A DNA stretch of 39,255 bases from Roseburia sp. (GTDB lineage: Bacteria; Bacillota; Clostridia; Lachnospirales; Lachnospiraceae). Within the stretch, counting starts at the first letter, position 1. The number at the start of each line of letters is the position of its first letter. The DNA is taken from positions 1 to 39,255 of the forward strand of contig JAMPFA010000016.1 in the NCBI GenBank assembly GCA_023664725.1, written 5' to 3'. The translations under genes were made by a program, and so were the position numbers. The notes beneath the pieces were generated by a model. That model did not search any database, was not told the DNA's origin, and saw nothing but the letters and a program-made list of their open reading frames with translations. This document shows, piece by piece, positions 1 through 7,709 of this stretch.

Positions 1-38
1 CCGAGGTTTCTTTTTATTCAATTGGCATTATTTCTGAA

Positions 39-1370
39 TTACAGGAATGCTCCGTATCTATAAACACCGCCGTCAGACAATGGAGACACCCGTTCTTGCA
101 GTTCCCCAATGGCAAGCCGGCAAAACTTTTCCTTCTCCTGTGTATGGATAGGAATGATGGCGTCTGTGGGATGTACCAGCCGGATCATTTCCTCAATATC
201 TTCCCGGTATGCATGACCGCTGGTATGCAGTTGAAGATGTCTGGGCCATCTGTCGTACAATGCTTTCAGTTTTGGGTTATAGGCATCTCCCTTTTCATCC
301 AGATATCCGTTCCACATAGAGTAAATCAACAGCGGATCATCTTGGGGATTCTCCTGCCTGAAATATTCCATTCGCTTGGTATAACTATCATTTGCTCCAA
401 CCATCATAACAAAACCATGCTTTTTCATATACTCAGGCTGTGTCATGCCAAGCTTGTCATTATACAAATACATATTTTCAAAGGGATAGGACTTCCAGAA
501 GGATAGCTTACTATTTTCTTTTCCGGCAGTTTCCCGGTACAAAAGCAGCTGTTCATAAACATAATGGTTGACGATAAAGGGGCGTCCCAGCCTGAGGGCC
601 GCATTGTGGAAGGATGCAAGGCTCTCCACATTGGTTGACGAGCAGAGCAGGAATGCATAGCGGTTTTGCTCCTTTTTCAGTTCCTCATATGCCCTGTGTT
701 CCAGCTCTTCTTCCGTAATCACCTTTTCGGAAAGCCGGCTCATCATGGTTCCTTCTGTCAAAAGCACGTTGACCTGTTTCCCTTCCAGGCGTTTTGACAG
801 CCGCCGGAAGAAATTCTTTCCCAATCTGCCATGGGTTCTAAAATCTCCTGTATGCAGGATACAATATCCCTGGGTTTCTATCAAAAAGAGAAAGGCATCA
901 TATGCGGAATGGTCTACCCTTATGGGCGTAATCTTAAAATCACCCAGATAAAAGCTGCGCCCGTCATGCAAATCTTCCCAACGGCTGTCATCCTGCAGGA
1001 TATGCAGGATTTCTTTATGCTCCGCCTGTTCTGTGGGCACAGATGATTTCTCTGCCAGCGTTTTATGTATATTGATCATAACCTTTCTGGCCGTTTCCCC
1101 CAGCGCCAGCCGGATGGGATGGTTTCGTATATCATTCCGGGGAATCTCTTTTAATAATCCGATATGGTCTCCATGATAATGGGTAAACAATACACCGTCA
1201 CAGTTTGCTTTTCGGATCATCTGTGTCATTTCATCATCCGTGACCTTCCTTTCTGATCCTGGAAGTTCTGTGCCAAAGTCAATAAAGATATGGGTATTTT
1301 CTGTGAAAATTTCTGTGACTGCACCGCCAATCTGATCTGTGGCACGATGAATTTTGATATTTACAGACAT
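39..1370 (-). CDS. MBL-fold metallo-hydrolase with beta-CASP/RNase J-like motifs
   Basis: The 443-residue protein carries the metallo-beta-lactamase metal motif HYHGDH at residues 64-69, a further candidate ligand at H154, and HTGDFR near 173-178. Near the C-terminus come HTSGH and then IPIHT, which match the pattern of beta-CASP nucleases such as RNase J and the CPSF-like proteins. This suggests a zinc-dependent nuclease or phosphoesterase in the cytoplasm; the substrate is not visible. The open frame begins four codons upstream at 1382, but those codons contain the GGAGG ribosome binding site, so the ATG at 1370 (MSVNIK) is the better start. It lies downstream of the phosphatase at 1471-2244 on the same strand, separated by a hairpin. 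It is shorter than full RNase J, and I see no clear C-terminal J-specific domain. Confidence 0.8.
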   Translation of the reverse strand: MSVNIKIHRATDQIGGAVTEIFTENTHIFIDFGTELPGSERKVTDDEMTQMIRKANCDGVLFTHYHGDHIGLLKEIPRNDIRNHPIRLALGETARKVMINIHKTLAEKSSVPTEQAEHKEILHILQDDSRWEDLHDGRSFYLGDFKITPIRVDHSAYDAFLFLIETQGYCILHTGDFRTHGRLGKNFFRRLSKRLEGKQVNVLLTEGTMMSRLSEKVITEEELEHRAYEELKKEQNRYAFLLCSSTNVESLASFHNAALRLGRPFIVNHYVYEQLLLYRETAGKENSKLSFWKSYPFENMYLYNDKLGMTQPEYMKKHGFVMMVGANDSYTKRMEYFRQENPQDDPLLIYSMWNGYLDEKGDAYNPKLKALYDRWPRHLQLHTSGHAYREDIEEMIRLVHPTDAIIPIHTQEKEKFCRLAIGELQERVSPLSDGGVYRYGAFL

Positions 1371-1413
1371 GATTTCCTCCATTCTGTGCGTTTCTCAGCA
1401 CAAACAGGCAGTT

Positions 1414-1441
1414 AGTGAAAGAATTCACAAATTCTTTCACT
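1414..1441. repeat. perfect 12-bp inverted repeat between two hydrolase genes
   Basis: The arms AGTGAAAGAATT (1414-1425) and AATTCTTTCACT (1430-1441) are perfect complements around a CACA loop. There is no T tract on either side, so it is not a standard intrinsic terminator. It could attenuate or process the transcript between the phosphatase gene and the MBL gene, or be a protein-binding dyad. Confidence 0.55.
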
Positions 1442-1470
1442 CCTATCTCCTCCTGTCAATTCATTTTAAT

Positions 1471-2244
1471 TTATAAATAGAATATTTGTTCATCTTCCAA
1501 TCGGATACATGATAGCTTTGCCTCTGGATATTTGCTGCGAAACACACACCCGCAGTCTATGTCATAGAAAATACAATCTTTTTCCTTATTGTAATAACGG
1601 AACACTTTTCCGCCGTTATAGGCAAATGTCCCTTTTGCTATCGTTGGCGTATGCCCGGCTATCACAATTCCATGCTCCACTCCCCCAAACTGGCAGGATT
1701 CCTCCCTGGCATACAGGTAAAACTCTTTGTCTTCCAGGCCTTGTGCATATCCTGCGTGAACCACAATGCAGGTTCGCTCTTCCAGTGTGAATTTCCGGTA
1801 ATAGGGCATTTCCCGGATGATCTCTGCCCACCTGCACAGATCCTTCAATGTAGCTCCGGCATGATTGATCAAATCACCTACTGTGCCATACAGGTCAAAA
1901 TAGGAACCCGCCGCCCCTGTCTTTTTCAGCAGATATTTTACGGTGCTGTACAGTGCGGCTGTTTCATCCCTGGAATTAACATCTGTCTCCAGCTCCTCTT
2001 TCCTGTCTATCTGAATCATCAGGTCGATATAAGCTGCAAACTCTTCCTCGTGATTTCCCCGGATGGGATAAATGTTTGCCGGGCAATGCTCCAGCCATTT
2101 CAGCATCTCGTAGCTTTGCATACCCCGGTCAATATAATCCCCTGCTAAAAAAAGACGATCTCTATCTGAAAATTTTATTCTTTCAAGCATCATCAGAAAT
2201 TCTCTATAACATCCATGAATATCACTGATTACATATGCGCCCAA
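1471..2244 (-). CDS. PPP-family metallophosphatase (Ser/Thr phosphatase or ApaH/PrpE-like)
   Basis: The 257-residue protein shows the classic calcineurin-like metal motifs in order: SDIHG near the N-terminus (residues 7-11), GDYIDRG around 35-41, and RGNHEEE around 62-68, with a later AGHTPT that supplies a metal-binding histidine. This pattern is shared by bacterial protein phosphatases and diadenosine tetraphosphatases, and the sequence alone does not separate them. The start is TTG at 2244, preceded at good spacing by AGGAGG; the nearby ATG is out of frame. The gene is probably cotranscribed with the MBL gene downstream. Two Ser/Thr kinases lie elsewhere in the window, but no direct link to this phosphatase is visible. 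Confidence 0.85.
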   Translation of the reverse strand: MGAYVISDIHGCYREFLMMLERIKFSDRDRLFLAGDYIDRGMQSYEMLKWLEHCPANIYPIRGNHEEEFAAYIDLMIQIDRKEELETDVNSRDETAALYSTVKYLLKKTGAAGSYFDLYGTVGDLINHAGATLKDLCRWAEIIREMPYYRKFTLEERTCIVVHAGYAQGLEDKEFYLYAREESCQFGGVEHGIVIAGHTPTIAKGTFAYNGGKVFRYYNKEKDCIFYDIDCGCVFRSKYPEAKLSCIRLEDEQIFYL

Positions 2245-2316
2245 TAAAAAACCTCCTGTTTGTGGCTTTCAATTTCTTTTTGTCTCTGGGCAGTATACCT
2301 GATTCCATATTTTTCT

Positions 2317-2838
2317 TTATATAAGAGAGCTGCTAAAAATCATTCGCCAGCTAAGTTCAGCAGAGGCATCCATAAAATCTTGAAGAAGTTTCATATCATT
2401 TATAAGGCTGCTTATATTTTCTCTAAAATTTCTACATGTTGTATGTTTTGCTTTCTTCACATGGAATTTAACCACAATATTTTTTACTTTTGTGTTATTC
2501 ACAATAATTCTAAACCCTAGGATTTTTTTATTTTCCATCTGGAAGTTAATTTTGTCTTCATCTAACAAAATACCAAAATACTTATTAAACTCGTACCAGT
2601 CATATTTTGCTTTATAATATTTAGCGAAAGAAAACTTTGAACTACCCTCAAATTCTTCTATATAATCAGGTATCTTTGAATAGCAATAAACATTGGGGTC
2701 TAAAACAAATGCTACTGTATCAAACACACCTTCTATGGTTGCCTCTCTCTCCACAGGGAAAAGAAAAGATTTTGACTTTCCAATGAATTTTTTCTGTTTC
2801 AAATATAAAATCAACAGCCAATATATAAATTTATACAT
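2317..2838 (-). CDS. hypothetical protein, 173 aa, AT-rich
   Basis: I do not recognise this family. The protein is rich in Lys, Phe, Tyr and Ile, starts with a hydrophobic stretch (residues about 3-13) that could be a weak membrane segment, and has no obvious catalytic motif. The ATG at 2838 has a well placed GGGAGG. It follows the 54-residue gene (2859-3023) with 20 bases between them, so the two are likely cotranscribed. Its base composition is visibly more AT-rich than the neighbouring hydrolase genes, which suggests acquisition by transfer. Its C-terminus ends abruptly in SSSLI. Confidence 0.6.
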   Translation of the reverse strand: MYKFIYWLLILYLKQKKFIGKSKSFLFPVEREATIEGVFDTVAFVLDPNVYCYSKIPDYIEEFEGSSKFSFAKYYKAKYDWYEFNKYFGILLDEDKINFQMENKKILGFRIIVNNTKVKNIVVKFHVKKAKHTTCRNFRENISSLINDMKLLQDFMDASAELSWRMIFSSSLI

Positions 2839-2858
2839 AGTAGCCTCCCAATGGTATT

Positions 2859-3023
2859 TTAATTTGTATTTTGGGTAGATTTTTGAGACTGGTTATATAT
2901 TTCCCTCTTTACACCATCCTCAGCTGCCTTGGCCAGCCTGAGCATGGTCATAAAGTAAGTCTGATTTTTCGGTGACAGCTTTTTTAAAATATCCAATCCT
3001 TCTTTGACAATCGGGTTTTTCAT
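2859..3023 (-). CDS. small hypothetical protein, 54 aa
   Basis: A short frame with ATG at 3023 and GGAGG a few bases upstream encodes a basic, helical protein beginning MKNPIVKEGLDILKKLSP and containing QTYFMTMLRLAKAAEDG. It is divergent from the XRE regulator at 3146 and upstream of the 173-residue gene on the same strand. Small proteins of this kind are often found beside XRE regulators in Lachnospiraceae mobile regions; that is recollection, not a search result. No DNA-binding motif is evident. Confidence 0.6.
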   Translation of the reverse strand: MKNPIVKEGLDILKKLSPKNQTYFMTMLRLAKAAEDGVKREIYNQSQKSTQNTN

Positions 3024-3145
3024 TTGTCTGCCTCCATACTATTAATTTTATGATATAATCGTAACATAATATTAATATTGCGTCAATGTATTTTATTAAC
3101 TTAACGATTTATGATATTGAATTTTCCCTATGCCCGTGATATCCT

Positions 3146-3517
3146 ATGAATATCAACACGACAAACGAGGCGAAAATATTGATTGAACGTTTAAAAAGTC
3201 TCCGCAAAACACTAAAACTTAACCAGACAAATTTTGCAAAGCAGCTTGGTATGACCCAGACTGCCTATTCCATGATAGAAAATGGCAATAACCCATTATC
3301 AGACCGACATATCAAAGTAATCTGCTCGTCATTCAATGTGAATGAAAACTGGCTGCGTACCGGTGAGGGTGACATGTTTTTTTCCTCGCCTTATGAAAAG
3401 GAATTTACAGAAATATTCACCAATCTGGCTCCGGCCACCCAGCAATATCTCCTTCTCATGGCAAAGGAGCTCCTTAACACACAGGAAAAACTGCTCCATC
3501 CTGACGATGAAAGCTAA
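3146..3517 (+). CDS. XRE-family HTH transcriptional regulator
   Basis: The 123-residue protein has a Cro/C1-type helix-turn-helix across residues about 12-65: LKSLRKTLKLNQTNFAKQLG, then MTQTAYSMIENG, then the WLRTGEGDMF extension typical of clostridial phage-like repressors. The C-terminal part (about 75-123) is helical and acidic and probably dimerises. No strong ribosome binding site precedes the ATG, and alternative starts are not better. It is divergent from the 54-residue gene, and the 122-base AT-rich spacer holds inverted half sites (ATAATCGTAA near 3055 and TTAACGATTTAT near 3102) that could be its operator. It is followed by a clear terminator. Confidence 0.9.
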   Translation: MNINTTNEAKILIERLKSLRKTLKLNQTNFAKQLGMTQTAYSMIENGNNPLSDRHIKVICSSFNVNENWLRTGEGDMFFSSPYEKEFTEIFTNLAPATQQYLLLMAKELLNTQEKLLHPDDES

Positions 3518-3546
3518 GTTTGAAAAAATACGCTTTTAGAATTTTA

Positions 3547-3575
3547 CCCCGGACGATTCACGATCCGGGGCATTT
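3547..3575 (+). terminator. intrinsic terminator after the XRE gene
   Basis: CCCCGGA (3547-3553) pairs with TCCGGGG (3564-3570), followed by CATTTTT. It sits 30 bases after the XRE stop codon. Confidence 0.8.
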
Positions 3576-3594
3576 TTATGTTATTGGAAAAACA

Positions 3595-3975
3595 TCAATG
3601 TTCTAATTTCTCACCTAACAACGAAGGCTTAATCATAATAGCCGATGAGATTAGCAACAATAATGCGGTTATGATATGAACCTTCACACTTCCACCAATT
3701 ACTCCATAAAGACCTACTGCGAGCATTGTATACACAATAATACAAAGAATCAGGCTTACAAAAGAAATCACCGCCGTAGCTTTCTCTTTTTTCCTGATAC
3801 GCAAAATCAAGGCCACAACTGCCGCTATCCAAATTAGGTAACTTCTAGTTGAGTGCATTGTTTTACCGTTTACTGAAACCATAGGTAACAATAAAAAAAC
3901 AAGGAACATAACATTCGCCGCTATACCGATTTTCCAGGTTTTTGTCCCAGGGGTTGATAAGTTTTCTGTGTTCAT
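3595..3975 (-). CDS. small four-helix membrane protein, unknown function
   Basis: The 126-residue protein has about four predicted membrane segments: residues 17-34 (IAANVMFLVFLLLPMV), 45-60 (YLIWIAAVVALIL), 70-95 and 98-112, ending in a short polar tail. No family motif is recognisable. The ATG at 3975 has GGAGGAAG at suitable spacing. It lies downstream of the membrane kinase gene (4055-5383) on the same strand with a 79-base gap holding only a weak hairpin (4035-4049), so the two may be cotranscribed. A role next to the kinase is an inference from position only. Confidence 0.65.
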   Translation of the reverse strand: MNTENLSTPGTKTWKIGIAANVMFLVFLLLPMVSVNGKTMHSTRSYLIWIAAVVALILRIRKKEKATAVISFVSLILCIIVYTMLAVGLYGVIGGSVKVHIITALLLLISSAIMIKPSLLGEKLEH

Positions 3976-4054
3976 TCAACTTCCTCCTTAAATGTAATTT
4001 AGGTTTATTTTAAAGAAAAAGTTCTCCCCTGTCATGGACTGCCAGTCCAGAATG

Positions 4055-5383
4055 CTATTCATTCAAATATTTCAGAATGCCTTCCTCCAGCATACACGCT
4101 GCTTGCTCCTCATCCTGCCAGATGCCCCTGGGAAAACTAGCCGTTCCAATCCGGAATCTGCCCATTGTCCATAACTGCCCGTCTGCCAGCACAAAGCTCC
4201 CATCTTCCCTTTGAAAGATACACCAGCCCGCCATATAATTCTGATTGACGCCAGTTTCTCCGTTTATCAGGCTGACCAATGCACGGTCACTGATGGCCAC
4301 CCATATCTCATCCTTCCCGTCTTGATCCGTATCAAAAAACAACACTTCCCCATACAGTGAAGTATCCGGATAATCTTCCGGAAAGTTATATTCATCAGAC
4401 AACTGAAAGTCATAGCCGCTACCGGAGGCATCCGTTACAGACAGGGAAAGTCCATCTGCCGTAAGCCTGGCCCACAGTGACACCGGGTCTTCATTTTTGG
4501 CAAGAGAAATCTGTGCGCTCTTTTCGCTGTTTTCCGTAAACAGCAGACAGGGAGCCGTATCCTGCCCGACAAAAAGCCTGTTTTCATCCGGGACACAGAT
4601 TAAATCTCCCGCCTGGCTTGTAAGTTCCTGCTGCTGACAGAGAAAATAGACCCCCGTACCCAAAGACACTGCAAAAATGCCAGAGAGAACAATGCCTCCC
4701 CGGACAGCAAGGCTCCTTTTTTGGAATTCTTTTAAGAGCGCTTGCACGTTGGGATACCGCTCCCTGGGGTCCATTTTTGTACATTTCCGCTCTATTTTTT
4801 GTAAGAAACGGTTCTTTTTGATGGCTTGGTTTAAATCCCGACAGGTCATGCCAATGGAAAAAATGTCTGTCCGAAAATCAGACTGAGAGTATCCAAACTG
4901 CTCGGGAGCTGCATATTCCACAGTCCCCAATAGCTCCGTATCCTTTGACTTATCCTGGCGGTAGATACGGGCAATGCCAAAATCAATCAGAATGTTTCCC
5001 GGCTTGATGTCCCTGTGGATGATTCCAAGCTTGTGAATGGCAGAAATGGCATGAAGAAGTTCATAGACAAAGTTACGGGCATCACGGGATGAGATGCGGT
5101 AATTGGCAAGGTAATCCTCCAATCTCTGTCCCTCAATATATTCTTCTAAAACAATGGTGTCCACATCAAAGGCAATCGCTTTTATCTCTGCCAGATAAGT
5201 AGGATTGGCCCCTGCAAGCAGATGAAAAATCTCTCTTTTATCCTCGCAATATGTTCTTTTTATCCATCTGGTATTGTCTCTGCTATCCTCCACCAGCTCG
5301 ATTTTACAGTCCTCATCCTGCCGGAATATTTTTAAGGCCTTATAATTTTTTTCCAGCTCTTCTCTGGTATAGCTATGCATCAT
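4055..5383 (-). CDS. transmembrane Ser/Thr protein kinase with a shortened catalytic segment
   Basis: This is an eukaryotic-like (Hanks-type) kinase of 443 residues. Visible motifs are WIKRTY with the likely ATP-contacting K42, EEYIEG in the hinge, HRDIKPGN at 123-130, DFG at 134-136, YAAPEQ at 157-162 and DIFSIG near 173. A membrane helix at about 228-250 is followed by an outside domain of about 190 residues containing DTDQDGKDEIW, an FG-GAP-like calcium-loop pattern. The distance from the HRD aspartate to the DFG aspartate is 9 residues, against about 18 in canonical kinases, so the beta7-beta8 hairpin is missing. No glycine-rich loop is clear. The ATG at 5383 (or 5380) has AGGGAG upstream; the frame extends further but without a better start. 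It is divergent from the small regulator at 5483. Confidence 0.85.
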   Translation of the reverse strand: MMHSYTREELEKNYKALKIFRQDEDCKIELVEDSRDNTRWIKRTYCEDKREIFHLLAGANPTYLAEIKAIAFDVDTIVLEEYIEGQRLEDYLANYRISSRDARNFVYELLHAISAIHKLGIIHRDIKPGNILIDFGIARIYRQDKSKDTELLGTVEYAAPEQFGYSQSDFRTDIFSIGMTCRDLNQAIKKNRFLQKIERKCTKMDPRERYPNVQALLKEFQKRSLAVRGGIVLSGIFAVSLGTGVYFLCQQQELTSQAGDLICVPDENRLFVGQDTAPCLLFTENSEKSAQISLAKNEDPVSLWARLTADGLSLSVTDASGSGYDFQLSDEYNFPEDYPDTSLYGEVLFFDTDQDGKDEIWVAISDRALVSLINGETGVNQNYMAGWCIFQREDGSFVLADGQLWTMGRFRIGTASFPRGIWQDEEQAACMLEEGILKYLNE

Positions 5384-5411
5384 GATTCTCCCTGCACACG
5401 GAAATTGGCTC

Positions 5412-5441
5412 TTGTAAACAAATATGCACATATGATACTAT
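5412..5441 (+). promoter_or_regulatory. candidate sigma-A promoter for the gene at 5483
   Basis: TTGTAA (5412-5417) and TACTAT (5436-5441) are separated by 18 bases and lie about 40 bases upstream of the start codon. It overlaps the divergent kinase upstream region, so both genes may be controlled from here. Confidence 0.45.
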
Positions 5442-5482
5442 AAGTAAAATATTTGTGCAAGTGCGGAAAGGGTATACTTGAA

Positions 5483-5899
5483 ATGAAAAAGAGCACACAG
5501 GAACTTTTGTCATTAATCCAGAATACAGAAAATATTGAACTTTACCTGAAAGAAAATGAAACAGAACTGATTTCTCTAAGCCTTGACGATTATTTGCAGC
5601 TGCTATTGGAAAAAAAGCATTTGAAAATTTCCGATGTGATGAACCGCTCCCAGCAAAGCGATTATGTATACAAGGTATTTAAAAATCAGAGAAAGGCCAG
5701 TAGGGACATATTGATTGCCATTGCGCTGGGGATGGAATGCAAACTGGATGAGGCGCAGACATTGCTCCGCATTGCGTCCCAGGCACGGCTTGACCCCAGA
5801 AACCAGAGAGACGCTGTCTTTATTTACGCCCTGCTGCATCATCTGTCTGTCATGCAGGTCAATGAGGTTTTGTATGATTTGGGTGTTGGTTTGATTTGA
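5483..5899 (+). CDS. small HTH-like regulator divergent from the kinase
   Basis: The 138-residue protein is mostly helical. Residues about 34-80 (YLQLLLEKKHLKISDVMNRS, then YVYKVFKNQRKASRD) resemble an XRE-type helix-turn-helix, followed by ILIAIALGMECKLDEAQTLL, a pattern I recall from small regulators beside kinases in Lachnospiraceae. The frame opens at 5453, but the ATG at 5483 has GGAAAGGG ten bases upstream and is preferred. Its divergence from the membrane kinase suggests that it regulates, or is regulated by, that kinase; no phosphorylation site can be assigned from the sequence. Confidence 0.7.
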   Translation: MKKSTQELLSLIQNTENIELYLKENETELISLSLDDYLQLLLEKKHLKISDVMNRSQQSDYVYKVFKNQRKASRDILIAIALGMECKLDEAQTLLRIASQARLDPRNQRDAVFIYALLHHLSVMQVNEVLYDLGVGLI

Positions 5900-5954
5900 A
5901 GTTTGTGAAAATTTTCATTGACAAGACGGCTGAAACATGTTATTTTTAATGTGA

Positions 5955-6017
5955 AGAGGCGGTTTTTTACCACTTGTCTAGTCAACAGTCTTGAGTGGGG
6001 TACTCGCCTCTTTTTTT
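5955..6017 (+). terminator. nested long-range hairpin with T tract
   Basis: AGAGGCG (5955-5961) pairs with CGCCTCT (6005-6011), and inside it CCACT (5970-5974) pairs with AGTGG (5994-5998). A run of six T follows at 6012-6017. It lies after the regulator gene on the plus strand and covers the stop codon of the converging gene at 5978. It probably terminates the plus-strand transcript; the unusually long, nested form is notable. Confidence 0.5.
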
Positions 6018-6496
6018 ATGTCTATCAAATCATACAGATACATTTTTCCAAATTTATTGCAATTGATAAGAATACGTGCGGAATAGACATTACAGATGTC
6101 TGTTTTTTCATTATTTTTGTAAATTGGCATTGCAAAACGTGTTGTATAATAATACCAGCCTTTACCCGCATCCACTAAATGTTTTGTTTTAAAATTTTCT
6201 CTAAAACGCTTTTCCACTGCAATTTCCAATATCTCCTTTATACACTGTGCTGCATTTGCTTTTGCCTTTGCATAAGCGCCTTTCAAATGCGTTGTATAAA
6301 TAGAACCTTTGTATTCGTCAGGAAAATCAGCGCCTATATAAACCGTATCTTTTGTATCTGCAATTGTAACTATTTCCCCTACATATTTCCGCAAATATTC
6401 CTCTACTGCGTTCCAATCTATATTTTGTTTGTTTTTAAACATAATGCCAGGCAGAATGGCTATATTGCGTCCCCTGTCATCTTTTGCTAACGGCAT
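5978..6496 (-). CDS. orphan phage-toxin-like domain protein (LPD3/MuF-C type, tentative)
   Basis: The 172-residue protein includes VYIGADFPDEYKGS (about 52-65), AYAKAKANAAQCI (about 74-86), HLVDAGKGWYYYTTRFA (about 106-122) and a C-terminal MYLYDLIDIKKEASTPL. I recall this pattern from C-terminal domains of phage MuF-type polymorphic toxins and large polyvalent proteins in Clostridia, where it is fused to bigger proteins; this was not checked. Here it stands alone. The reading frame stays open upstream of the ATG to about 6580 without any start codon and reads WHIASLSENLEKRKDDGLG just before it, so the gene may be the tail of a larger lost protein. A weak GGATTAGGG precedes the ATG. No phage structural genes are nearby. 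Confidence 0.55.
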   Translation of the reverse strand: MPLAKDDRGRNIAILPGIMFKNKQNIDWNAVEEYLRKYVGEIVTIADTKDTVYIGADFPDEYKGSIYTTHLKGAYAKAKANAAQCIKEILEIAVEKRFRENFKTKHLVDAGKGWYYYTTRFAMPIYKNNEKTDICNVYSARILINCNKFGKMYLYDLIDIKKEASTPLKTVD

Positions 6497-6687
6497 CCCT
6501 AATCCATCATCCTTTCTTTTTTCTAAATTCTCTGATAAGCTGGCGATATGCCATAGGAAAAAGATATTGCTATTTGAAAATCAGACCTTATAAATTTGAA
6601 TTGTGAACTTACTATAACACAACACAGACAAAATAACAAGAAAAATAGAAAACAACTGCGGATTCACTGGCTATTTTTCCAGAAAAT

Positions 6688-6696
6688 TGGTACAAT
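6688..6696 (+). promoter_or_regulatory. candidate extended -10 promoter for the SDR gene
   Basis: TGG followed by TACAAT (6691-6696) gives an extended -10 element 32 bases before the ATG at 6728. No good -35 hexamer is seen at 17 bases. Confidence 0.35.
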
Positions 6697-6727
6697 ATAG
6701 GAAGATGAAAAAAGGAGGCTTTCGTTT

Positions 6728-7471
6728 ATGTTAAAAGGAAAAGTTGCAATCGTAACAGGCGGCACAAGGGGTATCGGTTACTCCATCGTAAAGAAATACC
6801 TGGAAAACGGCGCAAAGGTCATTCTCTTTGGTTCCAGGAAAGAGACGGTAGACAAGGCGTTGGACAGCCTGAAGGCGGAAAATGCAGGCTGGGAAGTGGA
6901 GGGTATGTACCCCGCCCTGACAAATGCAGCGGAGGTGGACGCTGCCATCCGGCAGATTAAGGAAAAATACGGCAGAATCGACATTCTGGTAAACAATGCG
7001 GGGATTTCCCAGAGCACCCCTCTGTGCGACTACACCCCGGAGGAATTTGACAAAATCATCAGCCTGAATGTAAACGCACTGTTTTACACCATTCTCCCCA
7101 CGGCAAAAATTATGAAGGAGCAGGGCGGTGGCTGTATTATCAACACCAGCTCCATGGTGAGCATCACCGGCCAGGCCAGCGGCGTGGGATATCCCACCAG
7201 CAAGTTTGCAGTAAACGGGCTGACCATTTCCCTTGCCAGGGAGCTGGGCAAAGACCACATCCGGGTCAACGCCGTTGCGCCGGGAGTGACAAAAACCGAT
7301 ATGGTTGCCAACCTTCCCGATGAAGTGGTGAAGAGAATTTCCATGCAGATTCCTATGGGGCGGCCGGGAGAGCCGGAGGAAATGGCAGATGCATTTTTGT
7401 TCCTTGCCAGCGATTTGTCCAGCTATGTTTCCGGGGAGATTTTGTCGGTTGACGGGGCGACCTGGATTTAA
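6728..7471 (+). CDS. SDR-family oxidoreductase (FabG/BaiA-like)
   Basis: The 247-residue protein is a classical short-chain dehydrogenase/reductase. It has the NAD(P)-binding TGGTRGIG at residues 10-17, NNAG at 89-92, catalytic S142, Y155 and K159 in YPTSK, and ends in SGEILSVDGATW, like FabG. The cofactor preference is not certain. The TGGTRGIG start, the NGAKVILFG strand and the overall length also resemble BaiA-type hydroxysteroid dehydrogenases, but no other bile-acid genes are here, so the substrate is open. ATG at 6728 with AAGGAGG. The small gene at 7537 follows 65 bases later and may be cotranscribed. It is GC-richer than the AT-rich genes to its left. Confidence 0.88.
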   Translation: MLKGKVAIVTGGTRGIGYSIVKKYLENGAKVILFGSRKETVDKALDSLKAENAGWEVEGMYPALTNAAEVDAAIRQIKEKYGRIDILVNNAGISQSTPLCDYTPEEFDKIISLNVNALFYTILPTAKIMKEQGGGCIINTSSMVSITGQASGVGYPTSKFAVNGLTISLARELGKDHIRVNAVAPGVTKTDMVANLPDEVVKRISMQIPMGRPGEPEEMADAFLFLASDLSSYVSGEILSVDGATWI

Positions 7472-7536
7472 GGGAAGTTTTGTTTATGGTTATTGTCAGG
7501 AGGGCAAAGCTTGACAGCCGGAAAGGAGACTCGAAA

Positions 7537-7701
7537 ATGGAGGTACGCAGAGAGATGACAGAAAAAGAAATGCAAACAGTCAAAAAAGCTACTCTTTACG
7601 ACTTGCGTTTGATTTTTACGAGTGGAGAAAAAAAGCAGTACACAACGGAAGAACTTGTTGAGCTGCTGGACAAAATTGCTATGGCGAAGGAGCAGGAATA
7701 A
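7537..7701 (+). CDS. small hypothetical protein, 54 aa
   Basis: ATG at 7537 has AAAGGAG (7522-7528) nine bases upstream; the frame opens earlier at 7480 but without a ribosome binding site. The product is charged and helical, with DLRLIFTSGEKKQYTTEELVE and a C-terminal KIAMAKEQE. I do not recognise it. It lies between the SDR gene and a terminator and is probably the last gene of that transcript. Confidence 0.55.
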   Translation: MEVRREMTEKEMQTVKKATLYDLRLIFTSGEKKQYTTEELVELLDKIAMAKEQE

Positions 7702-7709
7702 CAAAACGT

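Noticed and set aside
4035..4049. Short hairpin TGGACT-gcc-AGTCCA after the membrane kinase
   Set aside because: Only six base pairs and no T tract close by; too weak to call a terminator.
2317..6496. Prophage
   Set aside because: Phage-type regulators and a toxin-like domain are present, but there is no integrase, terminase, capsid or lysis gene in the window.
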